A stretch of 64,000 bases of DNA from NCBI GenBank assembly GCA_963575745.1, contig CAUYUJ010007224.1:1036234-1100233 (forward strand), in the 5' to 3' direction. Made by a program: the position numbers and the translations under genes. The stretch comes from Prorocentrum cordatum. Taxonomy: Eukaryota; Sar; Dinophyceae; Prorocentrales; Prorocentraceae. A model generated the notes under the pieces. That model ran no database searches, was not told the origin of the DNA, and saw only the letters and a program-made list of their open reading frames with translations. Positions within the stretch are counted from its first letter, which is position 1. Each line of letters opens with the position of its first letter. Shown here in pieces: positions 31,570 through 42,870 of the stretch.

Positions 31570-31800
31570 TGGAGGTTTCCTCCTGCTCCTCCTCCTCCTC
31601 CTACTCCTTCTCCTCTTCCTCCTCACCTCGTCCCCCTAATAATATTCATCCTACGCTTTCTTCTCCTTCTCCACCTCCTCCTCCTTCTTCTCCTTCTCCT
31701 CCTCTTGCTTTCCTGTTTTTTCTCCTTTTCCTCCTACTTTTCCTCCTTCTCCCCCCTGGTTGTCGTCGTCCCTCTCCTGTTCCTCTTCTTGCTGCTGCTC
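31570..31800. repeat. (CTC)n pyrimidine tract
   Basis: Pyrimidine-rich triplets on the + strand, followed by GC-rich sequence to 32150 with no recognised gene. Confidence 0.85.
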
Positions 31801-32154
31801 TCCTCCTTCTTGCCGGTGCAGCCCCCTCCCCCCAGCCGCCGGCCACAGGCAGTGGCGGGGCCGGCAGCCGCGGGCGGCGGCTGCTGCTGGCCCAGGCCAG
31901 GCAGGCAGCGGCAGCTGCCCCCCTCCAGGGGGGGGGTAGCCAGAGCGGGAGGGGAAGCACGAGGGAACCAAGAGGAGAAATATGGGCAGCAAGAGGGGAA
32001 GGACGAGGAAAGGAGAGCAGGAAAGAGAGGAGGGTCCGGGGGGGAGACGAAGGAGGGCGAGGAGGACGAGGACTTGCCGAGGGAGGCCCCCAGGCACCCT
32101 GACTTCCCGGGTTGTTGCTGGAAGGCCTGGCGGCCCAGGCACCCAAGTACCCTA

Positions 32155-32395
32155 AACTTCTCCTCCTCCTCCTCCTCCTCCTCCTCCTCCTCCTCCGCCT
32201 TTTCCTCCTCCTTCTCCTCCTCCTCCTCCTCCTTCTCCTCCTTCTCCTCCTCCTCCTGTGCCTCTTCCTCCTCCTCCTCCTTCTCCTCCTCCTCCTCCTC
32301 CTGTGCCTCTTCCTCCTCCTCCTCCTCCTCCTCCTCCTCCTCCTCCTCCTCCTCCTCCTCCTCCTCCTCCTCCTCTCCCTCCTCCTTCCCCGCTT
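32155..32395. repeat. (CTC)n tract
   Basis: Nearly uninterrupted CTC triplets, one of the longest runs in the window (32310-32375 is pure). Confidence 0.95.
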
Positions 32396-32404
32396 CCCAC
32401 TCCT

Positions 32405-32492
32405 AAGGGCGCTGGCAGGCGCATCCCCATGTTGCCCGTCGGGCCCAACACCGCTGACCCGTCGACCCGTCTATGGCGAGGCAAGCTATATA
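32405..32492 (-). repeat. Dispersed repeat, copy 2 (inverted partner of 4489-4572)
   Basis: Reverse complement matches the 4.5-kb copy (GCCTCGCCATAGACGGGTCG core). It is followed by TATATAAA and a GGCGCTTGGCGCC hairpin at 32512-32524. Confidence 0.75.
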
Positions 32493-32739
32493 AAGATGCG
32501 AGACTGCATTTGGCGCTTGGCGCCATGCACCTTGGTCCGTGAGGCCATCCCTCGGGTGGAGGGCGAAGGATAAGAGGGAGGGAATCTCGGGGAGCGAGGA
32601 GAGGGAAGCTGATGTGGGGGACGACGAGTGGTGGAGCGGCAGAAAGAGGAGGAGGAGGAGGAGGAGGAGGAGGACCCAGAGAGGAGCAGGATGAGCGAAA
32701 GAAATGGCGCCGTCGGGGGACGGCGAAGAATTTCGGTTG

Positions 32740-32840
32740 CGCCGCACCGAGGAATGGCAAGCCACGCGAGTGAATGCCAAGCAAACCGACGCAATGTCAA
32801 GCAATGCCACAAAATACAAAGCAATGCCAAGCCGAGGATG
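32740..32840. repeat. GCAATGCCAA short-repeat cluster
   Basis: Irregular tandem GCAATGCCAAGC/GCAATGTCAAGC units. No gene seen. Confidence 0.6.
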
Positions 32841-32999
32841 TCATGTTGCAGCGGGTCGCAACGGGGAGCGCGAAAGTAAGCAATTCCTGGGGAATCCTGG
32901 GTTCGCAACATATTTCCGGGAAATGTGGTTGCGACCCCGGGATTTGAGTCAGTTTGGTGGGTCAGAACGCTGTGTGAGCCTTGTTCGAGCCTTGGTGGG

Positions 33000-33300
33000 G
33001 CTTGGGGCCCTCTCGAGCCGTCCTGGGGCCATCTTGGGCCGTGTTGGGGAGCTTGGGCACTCTTGGAACGTTACGGGGGCTACGTGGGCCCTCCTGGTGG
33101 CCTGCCTTGGCATTTTTGAGGGCCTCCCATGACCTTCTTGGGCTTCTCTTGGGGGCCTTGTGAGGGCCTGTTGGGCTTCTTTTTGACCCATCTGGGGCTT
33201 CTTGGGTGCCATCCAGGCCGTCTAGAGGCTCTCTCGGGGGTCTATTAGGCCGTCTTGGGCCGATACCAGAGGCCTGTTTGGCTGTTTTGGGCGCTGCTAA
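33000..33300 (-). repeat. Degenerate CTTGGGGC repeat island
   Basis: CTTGGGCCGT/CCTCTTGGGC units on the + strand, orientation opposite to the following CCCAAGAGG array. Confidence 0.65.
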
Positions 33301-33339
33301 GACACGAACAGCGAAAATGCAGAAGACGTACGGGACCCC

Positions 33340-33497
33340 GACCGCAAATGTGGGCTCCGGGGGGCCCGGAAGCTCGTCGGGGCTTGCCGGAGGCCTCCCT
33401 GGTCAGACAAGACGGCCCGACCGCAAATGTGGGCTCCGGGGGGCCCGGAGGCTCGTCGGGGCTTGCCGGAGGCCTCCCTGGTCAGACAAGACGGCCC
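33340..33497. repeat. 79-bp tandem duplication
   Basis: Two near-identical copies, 33340-33418 and 33419-33497, each starting GACCGCAAATGTGGGCTCCG. One visible difference (GGAAGCTC versus GGAGGCTC). Confidence 0.95.
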
Positions 33498-33570
33498 CAG
33501 AAGCGCCCAAGACGGCCCAAGAAACTTCCAAGAGGCCTCCAAGAGGGCTCCGAAATGCTGAAGATGGCCT

Positions 33571-34725
33571 CCAGACGTCCAAGGACGCCCCCAAGAGGCC
33601 CCAAGAAGCCTCCAACATGCGTCCCAAGAGGGCCCCTAGACGCAAAAATTGGCCCATTCCCTTCGTAAAACGTACATTTTCAACAAAGTTGTCTTTTGGG
33701 CTTTCCGACGTTACAGGACGGCCCAAGAGGCGCCCAAGACCGCCCCAAGACGGCCCAAGAAGCTTCCAAGAGGGCCCCAGGACAGCCCAAGAGGGCCCCA
33801 AGACGGCCCAAGAGGCGCCCAAGATGGCCCAAGAGGGCCCCAAGACGGGCCCAAGAGGGGGCCCAGAGGGGGACCACGAACCGCAAGCTCGAGCCTTCCG
33901 CCCCAAGAGGCCGCCAGGAGGCCCCCAGGAGGCCCCTCAAGAGGCCCCAGGAGACCCCAGACGTCCAAGGACGCCCCCAAGAGGCCCCAAGAAGCTTCCA
34001 ACATGCGTCCCAAGAGGGCCCCTAGACGCAAAAATTGGCCCATTCCCTTCGTAAAACGTACATTTTTCACAAAGTTGTCTTTTGGGCTTTCCGACGTTAC
34101 AGGACGGCCCAAGAGGCGCCCAAGACCGCCCCAAGACGGCCCAAGAAGCTTCCAAGAGGGCCCCAGGACAGCCCAAGAGGGCCCCAAGACGGCCCAAGAG
34201 GCGCCCAAGATGGCCCAAGAGGGCCCCAAGACGGGCCCAAGAGGGGGCCCAGAGGGGGACCACGAACCGCAAGCTCGAGCCTTCCGCCCCAAGAGGCCGC
34301 CAGGAGGCCCCCAGGAGGCCCCTCAAGAGGCCCCAGGAGACCCCAGACGTCCAAGGACGCCCCCAAGCCGCCCCAAGAAGCCTCCAACATGCGTCCCAAG
34401 AGGGCCCCTAGACGCAAAAATTGACCCATTCCCTTTGTAAGACGTACATTTTTCACAAAGTTGTCTTTTGGGCTTTCCGACGTTACAGGACGGCCCAAGA
34501 GGCGCCCAAGACCGCCCCAAGACGGCCCAAGAAGCTTCCAAGAGGGCCCCAGGACAGCCCAAGAGGGCCCCAAGACGGCCCAAGAGGCGCCCAAGATGGC
34601 CCAAGAGGGCCCCAAGACGGGCCCAAGAGGGGGCCCAGAGGGGGACCACGAACCGCAAGCTCGAGCCTTCCGCCCCAAGAGGCCGCCAGGAGGCCCCAAG
34701 GAGGCCCCTCAAGAGGCCCCAGGAG
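33571..34725. repeat. 386-bp satellite, three units
   Basis: Units at 33571-33956, 33957-34342 and 34343-34725, nearly identical. Each has a unique segment (CCCATTCCCTTCGTAAAACG, TTGTCTTTTGGGCTTTCCGA) and a CCCAAGAGGCC-rich segment. Because 386 is not divisible by three, the same peptide appears in successive frames, giving several long but spurious open frames on both strands. Confidence 0.95.
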
Positions 34726-34969
34726 ACCCCCAAGAGGCCCAAAGGAGGCCCCGAGAAGCCCCAAATCGGCCCCCAAAATGCTTCGAACCTGCTTCCAGGA
34801 GGCCCCCGACAGGTTCAGAGGCTCCCGAGAAGCTACGTCAAACTCCCAGCGAGCGACCGGACGAGGCCCCCCACAAAATCACAAGAGGCTCCAAAGGCGG
34901 CCCAAGAGAGCCCCAAGATGGGCCCGAGAGGGATTCCACGCAAGTTGTTATTGTATGGCTCGGGAAAGG

Positions 34970-35100
34970 ACGAGGATGAGGAGGAAGACGAGGAGGAGGA
35001 GGAGGAGGAGGAGGAGGAGGAGGAGGAGTAGAGGAGGAGGAGGAGGAGGAGGAGAGGGAGGAGGAGGAAGAGGAGGAGCAGGAAAAGGAGGAGGAGGGGT
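34970..35100. repeat. (GGA)n tract
   Basis: Purine triplets on the + strand after the satellite-derived sequence. Confidence 0.9.
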
Positions 35101-35237
35101 GCTGTGGACGCCGCCGAAGCTTCCCGGGGAGTCCTGGGGGCACCTTGGTCTAGGGCCCCTCGTCGCAGCGGCTGGGCGCAGCCCGAAACGTTGGAGCGTT
35201 CGGAGTCCCGGGGTCGATTTTGAGACGACTTTGCGTT

Positions 35238-35500
35238 TCCAGTGTCTCGCCCTTCTCCTCGACAGATTGGGGCCGCCAGATTGGCGCCAGATTGGCTTCG
35301 ACTTCGCGTCCCAAGATTTCAGTGTCTCGCCCTTCTCCTCGACAGTCCAAGGCTCCAGGGGCCACTCTGGCGTGGCCAGGTTGGAGATTTCTACTTGCTC
35401 GCCAGTCTGTTACCTCGCTGGCTCCCCCGCCAGATTGCCAATTGTTGCCCGATATGGGCCGCCAGATTAACGCCAGATTGGCTTCGACTTCGCGTCACCA
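35238..35500. repeat. Internal direct repeats
   Basis: CAGTGTCTCGCCCTTCTCCT recurs at about 35239 and 35319. GGGCCGCCAGATT then CGCCAGATTGGCTTCGACTT recurs at 35271 and 35457. No coding signal is convincing. Confidence 0.75.
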
Positions 35501-35546
35501 ATTTCTTCTCACAACGATTCCTGGGTCTGTGACTCGACAGAACTTA

Positions 35547-35633
35547 ACGCGCGCGCGAAGCGCGCGCGTGGTTCTAGTATATATATATGCATATATGCCA
35601 GATTTCTGTGGCGCTTCGCGCCATGCACCTTGG
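35547..35633. repeat. CG hairpin followed by shared GGCGCTTCGCGCC motif
   Basis: ACGCGCGCGC-GAA-GCGCGCGCGT is a perfect 10-bp stem (35547-35569), followed by (TA)n. Then GGCGCTTCGCGCCATGCACC at 35610, nearly the same as at 32512-32535. Confidence 0.8.
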
Positions 35634-35639
35634 TGTTTG

Positions 35640-36555
35640 GGGTTTTGGTATGAAGACGTAATGCCTGGAAAATTAAGCCGACAAATTAGCGATAACTCCT
35701 TGTTGCCTTTTCCGGCATCGCCGTTATAACTAATGTTATGCGGTATCCTTCCTCCATGCTTATGTTTCTTCACTCTCGCCATACCCTGCGTATTCTCCCC
35801 ATCCTCCTCTGCTCCTTTTGCGGAGGCTCCTCCTTGGAGAGCCTCTGGGAGCCCCACAAAAATTCTTCAGGCTTTCGCAAGGCCTTTTGCAGGCCTACTG
35901 GGCGTCTTCTGTGGGCCTCTTGGGGCTTCCTCGGGCCACCCTGCCTCCAACCGCGGTTTCCCTGAACGAGCGGGTCACCATTTGGAATGCTTCGGAGGCC
36001 GTTTTGGGGCCATCTTGGACCGTCATGGGGCTCTCTGAGGCCATCATGGAACCCTGCTGTGCCGTCTTGGAACTCTCCCTGGACTGCCTGGAAGCCCTTT
36101 TGGATGGTCGTGCGCCGAGCCTCGAGCCTCCCAGGCGGCTTCGGCGCCCAGAAGACCGCCGTCTTAGAGCGTCGGAAAGCCAAAAGAGGAGAATCCCAAA
36201 ATTCACAAAACACCAACAGAAAATAAACTAATTGTGCTTTTCGGGGCCTTCTGAGGAGTGCTTTTGGAGCCCCCTTGGGACGTTTGAGAGCGGCGATTTT
36301 TAGGGGTATGACGGCTCCTTTGGGGTCGTCGTGGGCCGTCTTGGAGCTCTTTGGGATCGTCTCGGAGCGTGCCTGAATGTCTGGAGCCCTCTGGGGCCGT
36401 CTTCGGGCTCTCGTGGGGTTTTCCCGGGTCGTCTGGGAGGTTGCCCGAGATGCCCGGGTTGGGCCAAATTCGTTGGGAGGGGGGGGGGGGGGGGGGCGTT
36501 TTCCAGCGTCCCTGGCCCTGTAAAAAAATATGAGTAGGAACGCGTGTCCGCGCAT
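35640..36555. other. No recognisable gene; CTTGGGG-type repeats
   Basis: Holds GCGTCTTCTGTGGGCCTCTTGGG-like degenerate units and a poly(G) run at about 36479-36496. Open frames on both strands reflect these repeats. Confidence 0.5.
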
Positions 36556-36559
36556 ATAT

Positions 36560-36945
36560 GTATACATAGAGCGAGAGAGAGGGAGAGAGGGGGATGAAGA
36601 GGGAGAGAGGGACACATAGCGAGGGAGAGAGAGAGAGAGACAGAGAGAGAGAGAGACACACAAAACAAGGGAGGGAGGGAGGGAGGGAGGGGGGAGAGGG
36701 AGAGAGAGAGAGAGAGAGAGCGGGGGAGAGGGAGACAGGGAGATCGGGAGAGCAGGAGAGATAGAGAGAGAGTGAGAGGGAGAGAAGGAGAGAGAGCGAG
36801 AGTAATACAAACATATACGTACATTTGTATATTTATTTATTTATATATACATATATATATACAGAGAGAGAGAGAGAGACACGGACAGACAGACAGACAG
36901 ACAGACAGGCAGGGAGGGAGGGAGGGAGGGAGGCACACCACATGC
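36560..36945. repeat. (GA)n, (GACA)n and (GGAG)n microsatellites
   Basis: GAGA/GGGA purine tract to 36800, a TATATA stretch, then GACAGACA and GGGAGGGA runs. Confidence 0.95.
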
Positions 36946-37199
36946 GTCAGCGCGAGGAGGAGCCCTGCGGGGAGCGGGCGGGCGCGCCCACGCAAGGCGT
37001 GGACGATGAGCTGCGAGTTTTGGGTCAATGCCGCCTGCGCGCTCCTGGTGGGTCAGGACAGGCCGCCGCGGCGGCACCGCCGCCCGCTGGCCCAGGGCCG
37101 TGAGCGAAGCTGAACAAGCTGAACCGACGCGAGCGGGCGTAATCGTAGGATGCTTCCTTCAGATTCGAGGTTTTTCCGTTGCTTGTGCCACATGGCCGG

Positions 37200-37296
37200 C
37201 CACCACCTCCTCCTCCTCATTTTCTTCATTCTCATGCCCATCTTCATCAGCATCATTACCACCATCATCAGCACCATCACCCTCATCATCATCATC

Positions 37297-37345
<49 letters not shown>

Positions 37346-37420
37346 GCATCATCATCATCATCATCAGCAGCAGCATCAGCATCAGCATCAGCATCATCAT
37401 CATCCTCCTGTCTTGCGCTC
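37200..37420. repeat. (ATC)n microsatellite
   Basis: CATCATCAT and CAGCATCAGCAT runs. The surrounding GC-rich sequence 36950-37200 and 37430-37540 has no recognised gene. Confidence 0.95.
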
Positions 37421-37539
37421 GCCTCCTCCTTCCCCTAACGCTCACGCTGAGGGCGGCTCCCTCCCTCGGAGGGCCGCCATCCCCCACCCCCCCCGTGCCG
37501 CTGGCTCGTCGGGACGGGTTGGGGGGGCATTATGAAGAT

Positions 37540-38210
37540 TGGTTTTAAGTCGGGCATGTATGTCCCTCTGCAGGGGGAATATCCCCGAACAGTACACAAT
37601 AGTCTGGGAACGACTTTTCTTCTATGGTTGACCATTTGTGAATATTTGTTGACGGTTTTTGAATTTTCTTCCAAAGCCCGCCCATAGGAGGACATGCCCG
37701 ACCTAAGATTTGCCGATCTGGCCAGATCAAGGGGGGAGTCCCCGGTCGGCGAGGGAGAGCGGGGAACGGGCGACGCGAGGATGGCCAGCGGGAGGGGGCG
37801 GAGGGAGAGAGGCGACGCTTGCCGCAGCGACATGCGGAGCTAACCTTCCTGGCTGCATTCGGCAGGAAGAGACAATTAGTGAACACTCCCCGGCTCCCCA
37901 AAACTCAAAGGTGGCACGCGCGGGGGAGACTGCGGTCCAAGTGCAACTCATCAGACACACCGCCAACTTTGAACATTGGGGGGAGGAGGAGGAGGCGTTG
38001 ACCGATGGATGTGGCATGCGTGTTCGCCATTTTGTTTCCGAGGCCTGTTGCTCCCAGACAAATCCTTTCACCTCGAAGGACTGTCCAACGGTGGTCCGCC
38101 CGCTCGTACAGTCAACCCGCATAGCAAGGGTGAGCAATTTTCCACGCTTGCCCTTGCGTCCTTCCCCTTCGGCCCATCCTTGACCGCTTTCGTGGTCCCC
38201 GCTCCCCCAC
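37540..38210. repeat. Dispersed repeat related to 52000-52275
   Basis: Two blocks match the 52-kb copy: one with AACGACTTTT...GACATGCCCGACCTAA (37610-37705), the other with CAACCCGCATAGCAAGGGTG...CATCCTTGACC (38115-38190). The copies differ by a long internal segment. Confidence 0.65.
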
Positions 38211-38721
38211 GCACAGGTTATTTTCTACCTGCACCTGCTTGCAGCTTCACTTGTTGGCCACAGCGATTGCGTCGGTTTTAATTCCATGCCGTTTTGCTTA
38301 CAGTCGGACCGAGGTATAAGATCGAGGTTGGTCGGGGAGGGTACCCAATTGTTTTTCGTGTTTGTTGGATGTTCTTATGCATCCTGCGGGAGGGCACCCT
38401 CGAATGATCTTAAGGTTTGGGGTGCTTTGGCCGGCGGAGGGCCTCATGTTCTTGAAGGATGTTCTTCTGTCCTAGGTTCGGCTACACGTAAGAGTGACCC
38501 TTCTCCGGAGTGACCTTTGGTGCGGGCCCACTGGGGTCCCCCCGATCGCCGAACGCGATGCGGTAATAGCGTCTTGCGCGCTTGTGTTTGGTCCCCCCCG
38601 CGGCCCTCAAAAGGCCGCGCACCAAAGGTCCCTTACCCAGGGTCACTCTTCCCTGTAGCCGACAGTCCCGACTGTGCTGCCCTCCTGCCGCCACGATCCC
38701 AGTCAATCCGAGCTTGCCCAT

Positions 38722-38834
38722 AGCGGACGTGTGCATTTCTGGGGGGCGAGGACCATCGTTGAACATCCTGGCTCATCTTGCGACAACTACACGAGCGAGG
38801 CCAAACCATGCCCCGGGGCATGGACGTCCGAGTG
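38722..38834 (+). mobile_element. Short inverted-repeat element, copy 1
   Basis: About 113 bp, starting AGCGGACGTGTGCATTTCT and ending ATGGACGTCCGAGTG. The terminal inverted repeats are eroded relative to the 59.9-kb copy. The interior keeps GGACCATCGTTGAACATCCT. Confidence 0.7.
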
Positions 38835-39013
38835 GCGGCGAGCTGGTGGGCGCAGGACGGTATACGGACCCCCCCCGCGGGGGCCCACGTGGCCGTGCGT
38901 GGAGAGGGAGCGACAGGGCCAGTGCACCGCCCGGGGGAGACCAGAGCACCGTCCATGCGGGGTGGCCCCGGGAGCCACGCGCTCTGTCCCGGCCAACACC
39001 TGGCGGATGGGCA

Positions 39014-39272
39014 GCCCAGACCACCTCGCGCCGCTGAGGAACAATCTCGGGGGCGGAAAAGAGGGGGGTGATGACTAGGGGGGGGTGGATATCATGGCGG
39101 GGGCCATGATATTTCCCCAGATTTCATGGCGCCTCTTCTTATTTCATTACGTCCCTGGCCCCCCCGCTGGGCCGCGCACATGCCGCCGGTCATGATTTGC
39201 ACCCCCCCCTCTTGGACACCCCCCTCCTTGGCCGCTCCCTACAGACCACCTCGCGCCGCTCAGGAACAATCA
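39014..39272. repeat. ~32-bp direct repeats
   Basis: CAGACCACCTCGCGCCGCT then AGGAACAATC occurs at 39014-39045 and 39241-39272, about 227 bp apart. Related GGTGACCTTT...GGTGCGGG blocks occur at 38512 and 39905. Confidence 0.75.
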
Positions 39273-39289
39273 CGACGGAAGGTTTTTCG

Positions 39290-39600
39290 CTGGGGTTCAG
39301 ACCTTTGGGGGTCGACGTTGCGAAAAAATCCCGGCGCCGGAGGTCTGGGACAAAGCCCTGCATCTTTTGCGGCTACCGTGCTGGTTCTGTGATCACCCCT
39401 CGCGCCCTCAATTTGACGATGGCGGGTTGCGCCGCGATGTGCTGTCGAGAGCATCGTGCCAATTCCTTCCCGTGCCCATTTCGGGCGTTCCAGGTGAAGC
39501 TTCAGGACCCGGAAGAATGGACGCTGCAGACCAAGGTTTTACCATATCCAGCGGGAGATGCGAAGGCTAGAGAACATTTCGACCCGCGACTGCAATCCGC
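39290..39600 (+). CDS. Possible exon with CxxC motifs (uncertain)
   Basis: One frame reads KPCIFCGYRAGS...NLTMAGCAAMCCREHRANSF, with two Cys clusters that could bind zinc, then LQDPEEWTLQTKVLPYPAGD. It has no clear start, stop or splice sites, and high GC keeps other frames open. A spurious reading is possible. Confidence 0.2.
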
Positions 39601-39609
39601 TCGGGCGTG

Positions 39610-41100
39610 CCAATGCCCTGGGTTCTCACGAGTCCCCGTTTACTCGGTCCTGAGAGGCTCCCAGCGCCGAGGGCAGCGGTGCCGGCTGAGCCCGCAGGTG
39701 TCCAGGAGGGGGCTGGAGTCTTCGTTGCTGTCCTCGACTTCGTCCTCGACTTCTGAGCATCGTCGGTGTCGTCCTCGAGGGCGGCGACGTGCGCGAGGAA
39801 ACGGTGCGGCGGCGGCCCGAAGTGGGACGAAGCCGCGGACTCGTGGCCTCGTTGCAGCGGGGTTGACACCTTATCTTCAAAGAGATGAATCGACAACACG
39901 TCATGGTGACCTTTCGCCAACTTTGGTGCGGGTTCATCGGGGTGCCCCCGACCGCTCAGCGCGATGTGATGGCGGCTGACTACGTGCTGGGAGTCGGCCA
40001 CCTTGCGCCCCCTCAGTCCGCGCCCGGAGGAAGACCAGCCGACGAGGTAGTTGCAGAGGGGGATCAGCAGCTCTGTGCCGAGCAGGTCCAAGAAGAGGCC
40101 GAGTCACATCCGATTCTTCGCCAAGAGCGTGTGGTGAGGCAGGCTGCACACGTAGAGACGTGCCAAGAACGTGCAGTGAAGCCGGACACGTCGAGTGAGC
40201 ACCGTCCTCGGCGAGGCGGACCCTGCGGTCTGCAGCGGGGGCCGATGCAGCGGCTGCCAGACCTTGTCCGGGGCCGATCGCCCAAAGCCTCGGTGCGGGG
40301 GCACGTGCGTCGTCCTCTTCCTGGGGTACCCACGGCCGACTCCTCACGCCGGGCACGGCAGACGAAGAGAAGAAGAGGACTGACCCGTGCCCCCTGTTCT
40401 AGGAGGCAGTGGCAGGACACTGTCGGGCCAGGGGCCCACGCCGATCGGCCAAGCAGTGAACAAGGCAACGATCACCAGGGGTCGCCCCCTCCCCCCCGAT
40501 GGGTTTTTGCGTCTCTCCGGACCTGCTGATGCGAACACCCACTCGACCATCCGACGCCCTGACTCCTTGGCGACACGCGCCCCCGACCTGTTGGACGCAG
40601 TGGCAGGACAGGTCACGGGAGCACCTGCTGATCTCTCGTGCCGCGTGCTGTGTCCACGTGCCCAGACCCTCGGCGTCATGATTGTTGTTCATGGCGTCGA
40701 CCTCCAGATGTCTCGACCCATTCCCCGGGACCGGCTTTTCGTCCTGAATCGTTGTTTGACGGTCCCGAGGCCTGGTAAGGGCTCCCAGAGGCAGAAAATA
40801 GCGAAAAACTTCCCGTCATGACGTTTGTCACGATCCGAGGGGGCCTGGGGACTCCCCCGAGACACCTGGCCACTCCGTGCATTGTGCTTGGCATCCTCCG
40901 TCGCGAGCTCCGAAGCGCCCAGACCCCTGAAGGACCTGCTCTCTACTATGAAAGCACCTGGTGGGTTTCTTTTGGCAAGCGTTCGGAGAACCTCTGGCAC
41001 ACCTGGGGACCCTGCTGTGGAACCTGAAACCGAGTTGGTGTACTGCGCCCATACTGCTTGTCGGCCCAGACCTCGGCAATTGTTGGGCCTCCTGGGAACT
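39610..41100. other. No recognisable gene
   Basis: GC-rich sequence with open frames on both strands and no motif that I can support. Confidence 0.45.
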
Positions 41101-41104
41101 CCGG

Positions 41105-41462
41105 AGACCTCCTCCACATCATCATCCTCCTCCTCCTCCTCCTCCTCCTCCTCCTCCTCCTCCTCCTCCGTCTCAGTCTCCGTCTCAGCCTGAGCCTCAG
41201 TGTTCTCCTCCTCCTCCTCCTTCTCCTCCATATCCTCCTCCTCCTCCTCCTCCTCCTCCTCCTCCTCCTTCTCCTCCTCCTCTTCCTCCTCCTCCTCCTC
41301 CTCCTCCATCTCCTCCTCCATTTCCTCCTCCTCATCCTCCTCCTGCTCCTGCTCCTCCATCTCCTCCTCCTCCTCCTCCTCCTTCTTCTCCTCCTCATTA
41401 TCCTCTCCTCCTCCTCCTCCTCCTCCTCCTCCTCCTCCTCCTCCTCCTCCTCCTCCTCCTCT
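41105..41462. repeat. (CTC)n tract
   Basis: About 360 bp of CTC triplets with a few CAT and CTG interruptions. Confidence 0.95.
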
Positions 41463-41634
41463 CGCATTCACCCCCTGCCAGGAGACACCAATCCCACTGC
41501 TGATCACAGCGAGCGTGCTCTGCCACAGCGCCATTGCCCTCAACACTGGAGGGGGGGGCAAAGATGCGTGGGCCACCCCTCCTCTGGGCGGCGGCGCTGG
41601 AGGAGTTGGGGGGAGGAATAGGGAGGAGAAATGA

Positions 41635-41765
41635 TGATGATGATGAGGAGGAGGAAGTGGAGGAGGAGGAGGAGGAGGAGGAGGAGGAGGAGGAGGGGGA
41701 GGAGGGGGAGGAGGGGGAGGAGGAGGAGGAGGAGGAGGAGGAGGAGGAGGAGGAGGAGGATTAGG
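41635..41765. repeat. (GGA)n tract
   Basis: Purine triplets on the + strand. With 41105-41462 this forms an inverted pair of homopurine/homopyrimidine tracts 170 bp apart. Confidence 0.95.
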
Positions 41766-41769
41766 AAAG

Positions 41770-42600
41770 GGAGGATACGGATTCGGAGGAGGAGTGACGG
41801 GTGAAGGCTACTGCGTGGCCGTCGGGCAGAGATATGTCGAGGGGCTCGCATTGCGGACCCTGGGCGGCCCTATACGCATCCCGAGGTGCTGAGCAGCGCA
41901 ACTGACGGCGGCACCCTGCTGCAGTTTAGGGACTAGGGCGTTCGAAGCGGGTTCTCGCCCTCGGTGCATCTCGCCTTCGGCGGAAGCCGGCGGAAAGCGG
42001 ACGGAGGCCAGCGGAAGTAAAGCAACGACGGCCCCGACAGGGGGAAGCAAACGACGCCCCCCTTTTAAGATATGTGTTATTTGGGGTGGTATTCAGGGTT
42101 TTCAGGGCTGGCCAAGCGGACATCGCATCGCCAACTCGGACAGTACCTTTGTTCCCGTTCCAGACGTTGCCACCGCTTGTTCTGTGGTATGGTCTTGCTT
42201 CTCACTTTCCCTCCTGATGTTCCTGCTGCTGCTCCTCTTCATCCTCCCTTCTCTACCACTTGTCCCTCCTGTGCCTCCGCCTTCTGCTCGTAATGCCGCG
42301 TCTCATCCTTCTCATGGCGAGCATCATCGCCCTGTACCTCTTGCCCCTTTCTCTCCCATTACCACCACGATCACCATCTTCCTCTACATGATAATCATTA
42401 TGTTCCTCCAGTTCCCCCTTCTCCGCCTTCTCTCCTTCTCCTCCTACTCTGCGCAAGCTGCCACCCGCGTCACGATGCGCACAGGGCGGCCCGATGCCGA
42501 GCCCAGTCCGAGCAACACATTGGAAGTGCGACGTGACTTGCTAAGGGCATCGGCCTGCGCCTTCGCAGCGGAGCGAGAGAGGAGGGGGATCAGAACGGGG
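41770..42600. other. No recognisable gene
   Basis: Mixed sequence with a small CT-rich patch (42220-42450). Nothing I can name on either strand. Confidence 0.5.
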
Positions 42601-42870
42601 AATGTGCGAAGATGAGGAGGAGGACGTGAAATATGAGGAGGAGGAGGAGGAGGAGAAAGAGGGGAAAGAGGAGAAAGAGGAGGAGGAAGAAGAGGAGGAG
42701 GAGGAGGAGGAGAAAGAGGAGGAGAAGAGGGGGGACGAGGACCAGCATGGACAGGTGCAGGAGAAGCAGTGGGAAAGAGGCTGAGCATGCGGATGCGAGG
42801 GAGGAGGCAGGAGGAGGAGGAGGAGGAGGAGGAGGAGGAGGAGGAGGAGGAGGAGGAGAAGGGGGAGGCG
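42600..42870. repeat. (GGA)n tracts
   Basis: Two purine-rich runs (42610-42730 and 42800-42870). Confidence 0.9.

Noticed and set aside
33206-35470. Long Gly/Pro/Arg-rich open frames on both strands
   Set aside because: They follow the 386-bp satellite through successive frames and encode only translations of the CCCAAGAGG repeat.
36203-36824. Leu/Ser-rich membrane protein on - strand
   Set aside because: Arises from (GA)n microsatellite; no flanking unique coding sequence.
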